In this document: positions 50,894-62,690 of the stretch, piece after piece
How the letters are laid out: each line of letters opens with the position of its first letter
Numbering within the stretch: position 1 is the stretch's first letter
Source of the DNA: Vitellaria paradoxa
Lineage: Eukaryota; Streptophyta; Magnoliopsida; Ericales; Sapotaceae
NCBI GenBank assembly: GCA_019916065.1
Contig: CM034240.1
Location: forward strand, 18,275,894 to 18,339,893
Length of the DNA stretch: 64,000 bases
Reading direction: 5' to 3'
Translations under genes and position numbers: made by a program
The notes under the pieces: model-generated
Seen by the model: only the letters and a program-made list of their open reading frames with translations
Database searches by the model: none
What the model was told of the DNA's origin: nothing

Positions 50894-51900
50894 ATGACTA
50901 GTACTGGAAGCTCGAAGGGAAAGGCCAAGGTTGGCATCTCAAAGTCAAGGAGAGTCTAGTTGAAAAAAGCGAAGGAATACATCACAGAGATGATGAAGGG
51001 ACTCCCTACTCTCCAATAGCAGCAAGACAATGGATAATATAAGCATAGGTTTCTTAGAGAGTTAGAGAACCGCATTATGCTAGCCTTTCCAGAAACAGAC
51101 TTACGTGCTTGCCCCTATATCGAGTCTAAGTTAAAGCCGCGGAGGCGACAATATAATACCCTAGTCACTATGCTGAGGATAAATGGATTTTGATGAAATG
51201 ACACTGAGAAAATGATTGAGGTGGACAGCGATGAAGTTTGGAAGTACTATGTCACGATGCGTATAACTAATTTTAACTATTTTTATGTGAATTAATTGTT
51301 TACAGATATTAATTACTGTTTAATTTGGTATCGTAGAGAGATCCTGATGTGAAGTAGATACGTAACGAGCTTTTCTCTTACTATGAAGACTAGTGTATGC
51401 TTTTCAGTCGAGATAGGGCCACAAAAAAACCTAAAAAAAAGGCCCACTGATGTAGTTGCAATGATAACTTTAGAGGGGCATGAAAGAAATTATGACACTG
51501 AAGAATCGCCTTTAGAGGGTGATCCCTTGGCAACCCCAATGGATGCTTCCTAGTCTGCAACCAGGAGCTCTTCCAACTGGGGGGTTCGATCGAGTTCTGG
51601 GCGTAAGCGGGATAGGAATGATGAAATATCTCAGAGATTGGCTGACATGGTTGAGACCTTTGGTAAATTTGTTACAGAAACCAATGTTATAATGTCAAAC
51701 ATTACTTAGCGCATCGGGTACCATCAAGACACTAGGGAAGCTAAGCAAGGGGTCAACGGTTACTGCCACTTAGTATGACCCAACACCTCCAAGCGATGTC
51801 TTTAATTATCAATAATGCCCAACGACTTGACCTATTTTTCATCCTGCTAAAGGATGACCGCATTGAGTGGTTGTATTTGTTGCTTGGTGGGTTCCTGTGA
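50894..51900 (+). pseudogene. Myb/SANT-like ORF1 of the Harbinger element, pseudogene
   Basis: The ATG at 50894 begins MTSTGSSKGKAKVGISKSR. Further on are KKAKEYITEMMKG, FLRELENRIMLAFPETDLRA, PYIESKLKPRRRQYNTLV, TEKMIEVDSDEVWKYYV, then after a probable intron RDPDVK and IRNELFSYYED, a Ser-rich spacer (SSSNWGVRSSSGRKRDR), RLADMVETFGKFVTETN and a tail AQRLDLFFILLKDDRIEWL. This layout matches the second protein of plant PIF/Harbinger elements, which carries a Myb/SANT-like DNA-binding domain and helps the transposase bind its ends. Multiple in-frame stops, several at Trp or Gln codons, show that it is dead. Confidence 0.85.
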
Positions 51901-52137
51901 ATGATGGTGGGACCTGCTGCCCAATGACTTAACTAATGGTTGTTCATATTAGCTACTATTAACCTATTCTTTAATTTGCTTTCTTAGACATTGTGACATA
52001 AACTTGTTTAATTATTTGCTTATTTTATATGTATTACAAACTAATGTAAAACATAATTGTGACTGCTTATGTAGTATTTTTTATTGCACTTAAACTTATA
52101 GCATAATTGTGTTCTCAAAAGAATGTTAGGTAAGCAG

Positions 52138-52336
52138 AAATATTATGTCATTTTTGTTAATCGCTAGCAAGGTGTTTACACATCTTGGGAAGACTGTCGT
52201 GAGCAAGTATTATGCTATTCAGGCTCAAAGTATTAGAAATTCTCATTGCGAGAAGTCGCTAAGGCAGCGTTGGTACAGTTTAACAATTGGAACCGGAACA
52301 TACAAGCTCAGTTTGCTACTCATTCAAATATATTAG
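52138..52336 (+). pseudogene. RNase H1 N-terminal (viroplasmin-like) domain fragment
   Basis: In one frame, with two stops, the sequence reads KYYVIFVNR, GVYTSWEDCREQV, YSGSKY and KFSLREVAKAA. These are the successive conserved blocks of the small hybrid-binding domain found at the N terminus of eukaryotic RNase H1 and in the inclusion-body protein of plant pararetroviruses. It starts about 240 bases after the Myb/SANT-like ORF on the same strand, apparently behind a CAG acceptor. No RNase H catalytic domain follows. It could be the last exon of ORF1, a third protein of the element, or a captured host fragment. Confidence 0.65.
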
Positions 52337-52479
52337 CTCATGCATTGACCTCATACACAGGACTGTCATTTCTACCTCTTCACGTTAAGAGGGTCAACTC
52401 GTTCCATTTAACCTCATGCTTGATTGGAATTTTACTATGCACAACATTCTTCCTTGGTTTTAAATTAATGTCTTAACTC

Positions 52480-54185
52480 AGTTCTCTTTTGATTGTTTGG
52501 TGTGTTGACTTTCAACACTACACAGATTCTGGCAGGGGTTATTTTTGAGTGTTGTATTATATGGATGCTTACTGTATTTTATGGATGCTTGCTTAAGCAT
52601 TTTATCTTCTTTTTATTGTACGAATGCTTGGTTATTGTACTTGAAATTATTGATATATTACTTATTGTCCACGGTATTATTTGTGGTGCTAACTTTGCTC
52701 TTGGAAAATTCAATTAGCATTGTGGGGTTTTATAGGGTACTCTCACTTGTAAGTGAAAATTATCTTGTTTTGTTATGTTGGAAGGCTTAACTATAATGTT
52801 GAAATACTTTAAGGTAAACTGAGTAGGGACAATGGAGGGCCCTTTAAACTGAATTAAAGCGAGCAAGGTGGTTTGTTTTCTTTTTTTAATTAAAGTTAAA
52901 TTGTTCTGTTAGCATAGGTTAGTAATTGTGGTTATTGCCTTTTGGGGTCTAACCAAATTTCCTCACAAGCTGTTTTTCCTCTTAGTTAAGTGATCTATTG
53001 ACACTCAACATATTGCAAAAACTAGCTTTCAGGTCCAATTAATTTTTTTTTTTTTTTGAAATAACTATTTGCAGAATATTCATGTTCTTATATTCCTTTA
53101 TTTGGTAGATTGATTTGATGGGAATATTTTGATTAGTTGGACTAAAAATGATATCAGTTTGGATTCGGATTGTTTTGCAGTTGATTTTTATTAGTTTTGG
53201 ATGCAATGAGGGCTTTTTCATTATTAGATGGGTTTCTCAATTTATTTTAAGGTGATTCATCCCATGTCCTACCAAAATGACGAATATGTTTTTTTTTTTT
53301 TTGGGAAACTATCAAATTAGTTTTGTTACAAAAAAATGAGTGTTATTAAACACGAAGTTTCAGCGGAGCAAGTTGCGAAAAGACTATCTTTTGTTGTTGT
53401 TGGGTTACTTATTTCTTGTATAGAAACCGAAATGAGTGGTGGCTTGTTTCACTTCTTTAGGTTCTGAATGTTTAGTTGCCTTTCTTGTTCGAACTTGCTG
53501 TTGATTGGTTAACAACAACAACTAGCAATGCTAGTGCTTTTGCTTCGTTTACTACTGCTAATTCAACCATTTTAGATCTTTTTGTAAGACCTGCAGTCAT
53601 TCTAATTGTATATGGGATAGCTTGGGCAAGGGTTTCTGCTTTCAATGGTACTTAAAATCTTCCCCCCCTTTTTTTGCAAACATCTTTTCCTTTAGACTAG
53701 CCTTTTGACATTTTATTACTATTTTTATGGTTTGTTGGGCCCAGTGGAATTTGGATCCAAGCCCCTGGAATTGAAATTGGAGGTCATCTAAGTTCAAAAT
53801 TTCAACTAACACGGCTTTTGATTCTAAATCCTGAAATTGAACTATGTGCCAAATATAGTATCAATTGTTTTTGTTTGTTTTGCGGGTGCTTTTTCCAATG
53901 TAATGGAAATCTTTTGTTCCAGAGTTGCAAACTGCTGCGTTTACTAACGTAGCATTAGGAACAATCTGATCAGCATCTAGGAAGGTATGAGATTTCTAAT
54001 TTATTAGTCTTGCTATTTGTAAATTCAGTTGTTGATGTTTCTCAAGTTCTTTAACTGTATTTGTTGATATTTCTCAAGTTCTTTAACTGTAGTTAAAGAG
54101 AGGCACAATGATAGTGAATTGCATTTTGTAAAGCCATTGAAGTTCTTATTCCTACCATAGTCTGTGCATATTCATCCGTTATTGT
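52480..54185 (+). other. Non-coding stretch inside the Harbinger element
   Basis: No recognised protein. It contains a 43-codon ATG frame at 53335 (starting MSVIKHEVSAEQVAKRLS), an open stretch near 53500-53660 with the hydrophobic AVILIVYGIAW, several T runs, and a 32 bp tandem duplication at 54029-54092. These may be more captured host pieces or chance. The function is unknown. Confidence 0.4.
54029..54092. repeat. 32 bp tandem duplication
   Basis: Two units of TTGTTGATRTTTCTCAAG plus TTCTTTAACTGTAK are adjacent (54029-54060, 54061-54092) with two mismatches, just before the GAPDH fragment. Confidence 0.95.
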
Positions 54186-54189
54186 GATT

Positions 54190-54568
<379 letters not shown>

Positions 54569-55237
54569 TTCCACATATCAAGCATATGCTGGATGATGTT
54601 TGTCTTCATACGGGCTAGGTTTTTTGTTAATTGATATTAGCAGAGATTCAAGAATCCTAATAAAAATACATTTGGGACAGTTATTACTTCTTGAATTGTG
54701 ATGTGTTTATTCTCTATGTTTTGTTAGGTCCAGTAACATCTGAGTTTTTATTTTCTTTACAACTTGTTGCAGTTTCGAGTGTATTTGAATTTTTTTCTTT
54801 TGTCTTGGAGATATGCAATTTAATAACTACTGATTTAAATTTTTTTGGTTTATGATAGTTAATTTTTTGTAAGATGTTTTTTAAATTGGATCTTTTTATT
54901 ATTAATTTATTCTTTTTTACCTTAAAAAAAAAGATAGCTGCCTTGTAAATTATTTATGCTAATATATTATTTCTTACATTTAAAAAAAAAATAAAATTGA
55001 TTGTGCAGTGCAATCTTCACCTTCTATATAACAAGGTTAATTTGGTTATTTTCTATTTAATCCCTCAACTAAAGTCTCTCAATCAAACGCCTTGATAAGA
55101 AATCCCAACCCCTTGTGATGGTTGCAATCAAACATGGGGGTGGATATGTCATCTCAGGTTGGAGATGCCATCCCTCCTCCATGTCTAGGGAGTGGTAATA
55201 TCTCACTATCCAATCCGGGCAAACAAACATTGTCTTA

Positions 55238-55980
55238 ATATATAAGTTGAAGCTTTAGAATTTTTCAAAAAAATTATAAAATAATTCATAAATTCTTAAT
55301 TTTATTTTAATTAAATTTCGTCACGTGTCACTTTTTCCACCAACTTTTAATTTTCTTAAAATTTTTGAAAATTACAAACGACACCATAATAAAAGCGTTA
55401 TCACTTGATAGAAGAATTAATCAATTTAATTTAATATACAATATTTTTTATTTTATAATTCATAACTTTTTTTTAACTCTATCACTTATTTTTATTAATT
55501 TTTTTTATTTTTACTACACGGTTATCTAAAACAAAAATGTTAAATTTCATACAAATAAAAAAAATAAAAAAATAAATATTTAAATTTTATAATAACATAA
55601 ATAAATTAAAAAAAATAAATTTTAAACATTAAAAATTTTCATGCAGACTTCGTTTAAAATATAGCCTTTAAACAATCACCTCAAACTCTCCAATTAAAAA
55701 ACTCTTAAATAATTATCTTAAACTCCATAAACAATTTGTTTATGTTATTATAAATTTTAAATATTTCTTTTCATTATTTTTATTTATTAGTACATGATTT
55801 TATATAATATAGAGTTTCTCATATTTTTTAAATAAAAAGTGTAACAAAAATAAAAAGCCTAACAAAAATAAAATGTAAAGCTCAAAAAGTAATTGCCAAT
55901 TAAAAAAATAAAAATCATTTCAAAAGATAATGTTTTACATTGTTGGTTTAAAATGCTATATATTAAATCGAGTTGATTAG
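55238..55980. other. Intergenic DNA between the transposon and the CCT4 gene
   Basis: Very AT-rich sequence with no gene. It separates the transposon's right TTA from the MITE at 55981. Confidence 0.5.
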
Positions 55981-56115
55981 GATGTGTTTGAAGTGACAAA
56001 AAGTGAAATAAAGTGAGATAAGTTATTGCTTCGTAATTCGTGTAATGAGATAAAAAATGAATAATTTTTAAAAATTTTTTGAGATTTTTAAGGGTTTATA
56101 ATAAGCCAAACGGGT
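55981..56115. mobile_element. Tourist-like MITE, GTGTTTGAAGTGAC family, copy 4
   Basis: The left end is GATGTGTTTGAAGTGAC after TTAG, and the right end contains AAGCCAAACGGGTG. The core TTCGTAATTCGTGTAATGAGAT is shared with the copies at 1212, 18424 and 25165. It lies about 390 bases before the CCT4 start codon, so it is close to or in the promoter. Confidence 0.65.
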
Positions 56116-56397
56116 GATAACTTTTTCTTTTATATATGAGATTTAATTAATTAATAATTTTTAGTTTTACGAATAATATTTTTATAATTATATTTTTTAG
56201 ACAGCATTTAAACAATTTATTTTATTTTTAACAAAGAAAAAAAAGAAAAAAAATCAGCGGAGACTCAAAATGACAGTTTCCAGTAACGAAACGTACTGCT
56301 TCAAGAAAATTGTAACCAAACGTATCTCCCACCGTAAGCCCAATTACGTAATTTAACCAGCACAATCGAACCCTCTCATCAGACGTCAGTTCCCAGT

Positions 56398-56476
56398 GCC
56401 CTTTTCTCTCTCTTAACCGCTTCTACTCCATTTCGATCTAACCTAGGGTTTAATATCACTTCTCGTGCTAGGGTTT
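56398..56476 (+). promoter_or_regulatory. CCT4 leader: TC-rich initiator and two telo-boxes
   Basis: A pyrimidine-rich tract (CCCTTTTCTCTCTCTTAACC, about 56399-56418) is followed by two copies of CTAGGGTTT (56443-56451 and 56468-56476), the reverse complement of the telo-box AAACCCTAG. In plants these motifs mark promoters and leaders of highly expressed translation and folding genes. There is no obvious TATA box. An ACGTCA motif lies just upstream near 56382. Confidence 0.6.
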
Positions 56477-56507
56477 CAATTCTCTCGAGAGTTTCGATCT
56501 ACAAGGC

Positions 56508-58115
56508 ATGGCTTCACCAGCGGTCCAGGTTCCTCGTTCAGCCTCTTCCAAGACGGAGAGCTACGTCGACAACAAGCGCAAGGAAGACATACGCCAGGCC
56601 AACATCGTCGCCGCCCGTGCAGTGGCCGACGCCGTCCGTACTAGTCTCGGCCCCAAGGGTATGGACAAGATGATCTCTACTGCCTCCGGCGAGGTCATCA
56701 TCACCAACGACGGCGCCACCATCCTCAACAAGATGGAGGTCCTCCAGCCGGCAGCGAAGATGCTTGTCGAGCTCTCCAAGTCCCAAGACATTGTTGCCGG
56801 AGACGGAACCACCACCGTAGTGGTCATCGCCGGGGCGCTCCTCAAGCAATGCCTTTCCCTCCTCAACAGTGGTATTCACCCCACTGTCATCTCCGACTCG
56901 CTCCACAAGGCCTCTCTGAAGGCCATCGACGTCCTCACTGCAATGGCTGTCCCAGTTGAGCTCTCTGACCGGGAGTCGCTTATAAAGTCTGCCAGCACTT
57001 CGCTCAACAGCAAGGTGGTTAGCCAGTACTCCACCCTCCTCGCTCCACTGGCTGTTGATGCTGTTCTCTCCGTCGTTGACCCTGAAAAGCCAGATCTTGT
57101 CGATCTCCGGGATGTCAAGATTGTCAAGAAGCTCGGAGGGACTGTGGATGACACTGAGCTGGTAAAGGGATTGGTTTTCGACAAGAAGGTGAGTCACGCT
57201 GCTGGCGGTCCTACTCGTGTTGAAAATGCAAAAATTGCTGTTATTCAATTCCAAATTTCACCGCCAAAAACTGATATAGAACAATCTATTGTCGTTTCGG
57301 ATTATACCCAAATGGATCGAATCTTGAAAGAAGAGAGGAATTATATTCTTGGTATGATTAAGAAGATTAAGGCTACTGGATGTAATGTGTTGTTGATCCA
57401 GAAGAGTATTTTGAGGGATGCGGTGACTGATTTATCGTTGCATTATCTTGCTAAAGCAAAGATTATGGTGATTAAGGACATTGAGCGGGATGAGATTGAG
57501 TTCATTACGAAGACTCTGAACTGTTTGCCTATTGCTAACATTGAGCATTTCCGTGCTGAGAAGTTGGGTTATGCAGAATTAGTTGAGGAAGTTTCACTTG
57601 GAGATGGTAAGATAGTGAAGGTTACAGGAATTAAGGATATCGGTAGGACTACAACGGTGCTTGTTCGTGGGTCTAATCAGTTGGTCATTGACGAGGCAGA
57701 AAGGAGCTTGCACGATGCTTTGTGTGTTGTGAGGTGTTTAGTCAACAAGAGGTTTCTGATTGCAGGTGGTGGTGCACCAGAGATTGAGCTTTCTAGGCAG
57801 TTGGGTGCATGGGCTAAGGTCTTGCAGGGGATGGAGAGTTACTGTGTGCGGTCGTTTGCAGAGGCACTTGAAGTTATTCCCTATACATTGGCTGAGAATG
57901 CAGGTTTGAACCCAATTGCTATTGTCACTGAGCTTCGGAATAGGCATGCCCAGGGTGAGATCAATGCTGGAATCAATGTGAGGAAGGGGCAGATCACTAA
58001 CATCTTGGAAGAGAATGTGGTGCAGCCGCTGCTGGTAAGCACAAGTGCAATCACACTAGCCACGGAGTGTGTGCGGATGATTTTGAAGATTGATGACATT
58101 GTTACGGTGAGGTAG
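56508..58115 (+). CDS. CCT4: T-complex protein 1 subunit delta (CCT4), chaperonin
   Basis: A single uninterrupted frame of 535 residues starts at the ATG at 56508 and ends with TAG. It is one of the eight subunits of the cytosolic TRiC/CCT ring, which folds actin, tubulin and other proteins using ATP. Group II chaperonin signatures are all present: [10 protein letters not shown] (45-54), NDGATI (67-72), GDGTTT with the catalytic Asp (98-103), the apical domain about 210-370, DEAERS (395-400) and GGGAPEIE (420-427). The length matches plant CCT4 (about 535). No intron is present. The first ~680 bases use G/C-ending codons, and the rest use T/A-ending codons, an abrupt change near 57190. No defect is seen. 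Confidence 0.98.
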   Translation: MASPAVQVPRSASSKTESYVDNKRKEDIRQANIVAARAVADAVRTSLGPKGMDKMISTASGEVIITNDGATILNKMEVLQPAAKMLVELSKSQDIVAGDGTTTVVVIAGALLKQCLSLLNSGIHPTVISDSLHKASLKAIDVLTAMAVPVELSDRESLIKSASTSLNSKVVSQYSTLLAPLAVDAVLSVVDPEKPDLVDLRDVKIVKKLGGTVDDTELVKGLVFDKKVSHAAGGPTRVENAKIAVIQFQISPPKTDIEQSIVVSDYTQMDRILKEERNYILGMIKKIKATGCNVLLIQKSILRDAVTDLSLHYLAKAKIMVIKDIERDEIEFITKTLNCLPIANIEHFRAEKLGYAELVEEVSLGDGKIVKVTGIKDIGRTTTVLVRGSNQLVIDEAERSLHDALCVVRCLVNKRFLIAGGGAPEIELSRQLGAWAKVLQGMESYCVRSFAEALEVIPYTLAENAGLNPIAIVTELRNRHAQGEINAGINVRKGQITNILEENVVQPLLVSTSAITLATECVRMILKIDDIVTVR

Positions 58116-59320
58116 ATTGGGTTGGAACACGATAGTGTTTGAGAATGAAAAACTATTTGTGATAGTATCTCTTGATGTCTGTTTCTATTAAACTTTGTTC
58201 TTTTCTCTTCTGGGGTCGTTAATGTCAAGAATTTTGATCTTGTTTTCATTCTAGTGATATGATTTTGTCATCTTATGGTGTTCCTTGTGGAATTTTTATA
58301 AACATTTCTTGCGTCATATATTATTAGATGTGATAATTATAGCTTTTGTTGGGAACATGTTCCTCTACCAGGCATCAACTAAGTAGTTGATGAATGACAA
58401 AATGATGATCTTAAACTAACTGAACTGTTTATTTGTTGTATATTTGGATGTTGGCCAATTTGATGTTTCTACACCGTTTTAATGCATACATTATTTAAGG
58501 AAGCTAATCATTCACTTGTAGTTTCTAGCTGCTGCTTTGCATTTTATATGGGGTATGTATTTGGTGAGGGAAAAATTGTAGGAAGCAGCTTCTTTGTGTC
58601 TTATATGGTTCATTGGTGCTAGATAAATCGCAGAGCTTTTTGTTCGGGTAGGGATCCCAACCCATTATTTGAAGGTATTATTGTCATTTCTAGACGAGAG
58701 AGAAACCTTAAAAAAAAAAAAAAAAAAAAATTCTAGAGAATTTGTAGGCGGAGGGGCTTTGGCAAGCAGTAGTTGTAAAGGGTTATGCCCCCCTTCAGTT
58801 TCCTTTACTAAAGACATAGATTTCTGTATCGGCTTTATAATCCAAAACTATAGTCTTTGTTGAAGTCTTCACTGTCAGTCTTAAGCCATATGCATCTTCT
58901 GTAAACAGAAAATCTTACAAGGATGATTTTTCGGCAACATATGAAAAAATAAATGAATAAATAACAGTATTGTATTATTTTGAGTTGCCAGGGCACAAGC
59001 TAATAGATGTTGGTTTGTCATGTTGTAATCACCCTTGGAACTCACCCGCATTTAATCATGTCCAATTGTTTTTTACCTTAACAGCTGTTCTTTTATTGGT
59101 GTTGCTTGTCGCTTAGAAGGAATCTTTAAGGATGTAAGAACTTCAGGTCATCTGAAACACCTGAGCTGAATTCTATGGCTATTGTGCTGGTAGGTTTCTC
59201 AATCCCTTTGGAAGATATTACCTTGGGAGTGCTCTTGCATGCTGTTAAGACAGCTTGTTGTGTGTAGAAGCTTGGTGACTTAACCCACTTGCTCAGCAAT
59301 TATGTCTTAATTTGATATTT
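58116..59320. other. CCT4 3' flank and intergenic DNA
   Basis: The first few hundred bases are the CCT4 3' UTR. The rest, to about 59320, has ordinary base composition with a 20-base A run near 58710-58730 but no gene I can support. Confidence 0.45.
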
Positions 59321-59336
59321 TATACACGGCGTGTTT

Positions 59337-59605
59337 GGAGTAGCAAATGTTTGGAGTAGCAAAATGTTAGTAACGAATGATAAAAATCGCATAGTAAAAA
59401 ATAATAAAAATTACAATCTTGTAATTTTTACAGTGAGACAAAAACGTGATAAGAGTGTGGATCGGGTTGATCAATGATAGTCAGTTTGAAGTTGTATAAA
59501 TTAGTATAAATTTATGAAAGTTGTAATTCTCGTAATTTGTGATGTGAGCAGAAATTTTGAGTTTTGTAGAGGTTTGTAGATATTTAGAGGGCTTCAAACG
59601 CATGG
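59337..59605. mobile_element. Probable MITE with GTGTTTGGAGTAGC end
   Basis: The left end TGTTTGGAGTAGCAAA occurs twice in tandem (59330 and 59348). The right end has GGGCTTCAAACGCATGGC, whose inverse GCGTTTGAAG resembles the left end. The interior has GTAATTTTTACAGTGAGA, similar to the cores of the other MITEs. The borders are approximate. Confidence 0.45.
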
Positions 59606-59627
59606 CTGCAAAGTAATTTATCACATT

Positions 59628-60072
59628 TAGGGTTCGTTTGGTGTGGCGAAAAATAACAAAAAATAGCGGTGAAAAATAACAAAAAAATAGTAAAAAATGT
59701 GGTTTGAAAGACTTTTTAATGTTTGACGCGCAGTCATTAAATTACGTTTTTTAGAAATAAATAGTGAAAATTTTTTTATTTTTGTGTCAGTTTTTTAGAA
59801 AGTGAAATTGTTTTAATGGTTTTTTTGGTTTCGTTAGTACGGTTCTATGTCAGAATTTATTAAAAATGATTAAAAAATTTTTGAAATTTGTAAAAAGGTT
59901 ATTGGGGATTTGTGAAATTTTATTGTAGTTTGAAAAAAATTATTGAGATATGTAAATATATATTAAGTTTATAGAAATTTTAGAAAGTACGTAAAATGTT
60001 TAAACAAATTTTAAAAATTTTTAGAGACTAAAAATATTTTTAGAATTTTTTGTTGTGTCAAAGGAACTTTTA
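59628..60072. mobile_element. Probable MITE with GGTTCGTTTGGTGTGGCG end
   Basis: The left end is TTAGGGTTCGTTTGGTGTGG. The right end is only loosely complementary (TTGTTGTGTCAAAGGAAC). The interior is AT-rich and contains repeated AAAAATAACAAAAAATAG phrases. No coding capacity. Tentative. Confidence 0.4.
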
Positions 60073-62030
60073 GTTTGTAATGAAAAATAAAAATAAAAGA
60101 GCATGTAATTTAAGAGATTTAAAATAATTAAATTAAAATTTAATTTATTAATAAATACTTTATATTTTTTACATCTTTAATTCATTCTATTATAAAGCCA
60201 TTCATTTGATATTTCTTTTTCTTCTCTTCTTCCATTTTTTCTACCTTTTTCTTTTTGTCTTTCTTTCTTTTTATTTTTTTTAACTCTAAATTTTCAAACC
60301 AAACACTCCAACAGTGTGTGTCTGGAGCAAGGAATTGCTTATATATATTTATCTTTTATGATTTATTAAATAAAATATTAATTATTTTTGGCAAACATTT
60401 TTTTCTCAGTTTTCTAATCATGCCAAATAAGTCAACATCTTTGTCTCATTTTAATTTTTTTTTTTACTTTTATCTCATTTTATTTTCTTGAATTTCCTCT
60501 CCGTCTTCTTTTTCACTAAACAAATACTTGTTTTAAAATGTCTTATTGTCCAGTCATGTGAACTTAACATATATGCGGTGCTAAGAGTAGAAGAGCTGTA
60601 AATTGGTTAACGTTTGCTATTTACGTGCTGTTTGCAGTCTCAAATTTTGCCAAAAAAAAAGAATAAAAAGTTGTTAAATTTTAAATTATTATGTGCTTGG
60701 TGTATTTTTTAAAAAGTAAAAAAAAAAAGTTGTAGAAAAATAGAGAATATTGATAAAAATTAGAAAATTTTGAAAAAAGTTGGTAAAAATTAAAAATTTT
60801 TTATTTTAAAAGAATTAAAGAAAATTAGAGAATTTTACCGATTGAACTCTACTTTCTTCCTTCCCCTGTCTTGAAGAAAAATTTAAAAAGAGAATTTAAC
60901 AAGACCTTTAATTTGTTTTCACATAAAAAATATTTTTTTAAAAAAATATTTTCTTAAAAAGTAATAGAGAAGGGGTTGAACTCCACAAATCAATATTTGT
61001 TAAAATCAAAATAGAATGGATGGGATAAGTAATATTTTAGAGTATCGCCGGATTTAGGCTTAATTTGGGAAGGAGAGTAGTTGACTTACTTAATTACAGA
61101 TAGGATAGTTATTTTTATGTTTGGAAAAGAAAAAAGATGGCTTTGTAGGTGGATTTTTAATTTTGATTAATTTGATATTTTGGTCCTTAAAAGTTCAAAA
61201 AAAGGTTAAAATATAAAAAGGTAAATTTGGTCGGTCACTGTATCAGTTACTAACTATCAGCTACTAACTAGCAGTTACTGTAGTAGCTATTAGCTTATGA
61301 TGCCAAACGATGCCTTAGTCTATTCTTCCTCTCATCCAATGGTAAAACTTAATTTATTTTCTAGTCCTAAATAATTTTATATAAAAATCAATGAGAAAAA
61401 TTCATTTTTGCTCTCTTAGCTTAACTATATATTTAATTTTATCTCCTTAATTTTTTAGATACTTCAAAACTATTCGATTCCTCTCATTTTTGCCTCTCCC
61501 CTATAAACCTTACGAATTATAGTTTAACACTATTATTATTATTATTATTATTTTTTATCATTGTTACCGCCTTTTATAAACTTTATACAAATTATTTTAA
61601 GAAATTTCTATTGTTGCTTTATTTATTTATTTTTTATATTTTCTCAAATGAAAACAAAAAAATTATAAACACATTATAATTACGTTAAGTATACTTAACA
61701 AACTACTGTTAAGTATCATTTATTTTTTTATTTTAATTTTCTATGTTTCATAGTTACACAACATAATTTTCACATGGAAGGCATACTTTTTTTTTCTTCT
61801 TCTTAATTTCTTATTATTGCTTTGGTAAAAGGGAAATAAAGGTAATGAATGAAATTTAAAATAAGTATAAACTCCACATTCACATTCACTTAATTTAATT
61901 TTATAAATTTAAATTAAAAATAATATTAATTTAAACATTAAAAAATAGAGTCTTCACTAATTAATTAATTTTATTTTATCTTTAATAACTGGTAGATAGA
62001 TTTTATTACTATTAATAATAAATTTTTTTT
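60073..62030. other. Gene-free intergenic DNA with a MITE-like stretch
   Basis: AT-rich throughout, with no gene. Between about 61050 and 61316 the ends AGGCTTAATTTGGGA and, inverted, AAGGCATCGTTTGGC look like a diverged relative of the MITE at 15938-16265, with repeated CAGTTACTAACTATCAGC phrases near the right end. An ATT run lies at 61532-61552. Confidence 0.45.
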
Positions 62031-62031
62031 T

Positions 62032-62365
62032 GAATAAAAGAAAACTCATAACTCAACTTTCTAGCTCAAAAAAATTGAAAAATCAGGTGAGATATATATG
62101 GTAATATATACACTCTAAGTGTCCTAATGTGGGATAGTTTGCCCACTGTAATCTCTCGGGTTGAGATCCAGATTGACCAAAGCAGCAGGTAGGGAGAGTG
62201 GAATACTGGACAATGCATGTGTGCACACACATGAGCTGATTTTTTTTTTTTTTTTTGAATAAAGAAAAACCTACAACCTAACTTTCTAGTTTAAAAAAGC
62301 TGAAAAGTCAAACAAATGATATATGATAACACACACACCGTAACTGTTCCGATGTAGGATAGCCT
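62032..62365. repeat. Diverged direct repeat of ~110 bp
   Basis: Two blocks (about 62032-62150 and 62258-62365) share AACTTTCTAG, AAAGTCA-like phrases, then ATATATGRTAAYA, and ATGTRGGATAG. They may be the two ends of a decayed retroelement or a local duplication. A short palindromic ACACACATGAGC stretch and a T run lie between them. Confidence 0.6.
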
Positions 62366-62371
62366 ACTGTC

Positions 62372-62459
62372 AATAATATGTTACTTGCTAAATTGTTATC
62401 ACATTGAAGACAATAAATAATATGTTACTTGCTAAATTGTTATCACATTGAAGACAATA
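62372..62459. repeat. Perfect 44 bp tandem duplication
   Basis: Two identical units begin AATAATATGTTACTTGC and end GAAGACAATA (62372-62415 and 62416-62459). No mismatch is visible, so the duplication is recent or homogenised. Confidence 0.97.
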
Positions 62460-62539
62460 ATTACTTAATTTTTAATAGAATTTATTATATGTATTATAGT
62501 TTAGTGTTGATTTTTTGATAGAATATTTGTCTAAAAAAT

Positions 62540-62690
62540 TCGTTTGAAATAACAAAAAATTTTAAAAAATGATAAAAAATATTAAAAAAATTTAAAAATT
62601 ATTCAATTTTTTTTCTCACTGCATAAATCACAAATCCAATCTTATCTCACTTTATTTTATTTTCGGTGACTTTAGATTCACTCAAAATTA
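62540..62690. mobile_element. Decayed Tourist-like MITE in reverse orientation
   Basis: The right half reads CTCACTGCATAAATCACAAA and ATCTTATCTCACTTTATTTTA, the reverse complement of the core seen in the copies at 18424, 25165 and 55981. Ends are degenerate (CGTTTGAAATAAC on the left). It lies about 300 bases upstream of the PP2C start codon. Confidence 0.55.

Noticed and set aside
56538..57254. 238-codon antisense frame over the 5' half of CCT4
   Set aside because: It mirrors the GC-rich codon usage of the sense gene and ends where that usage changes. It has no family resemblance.
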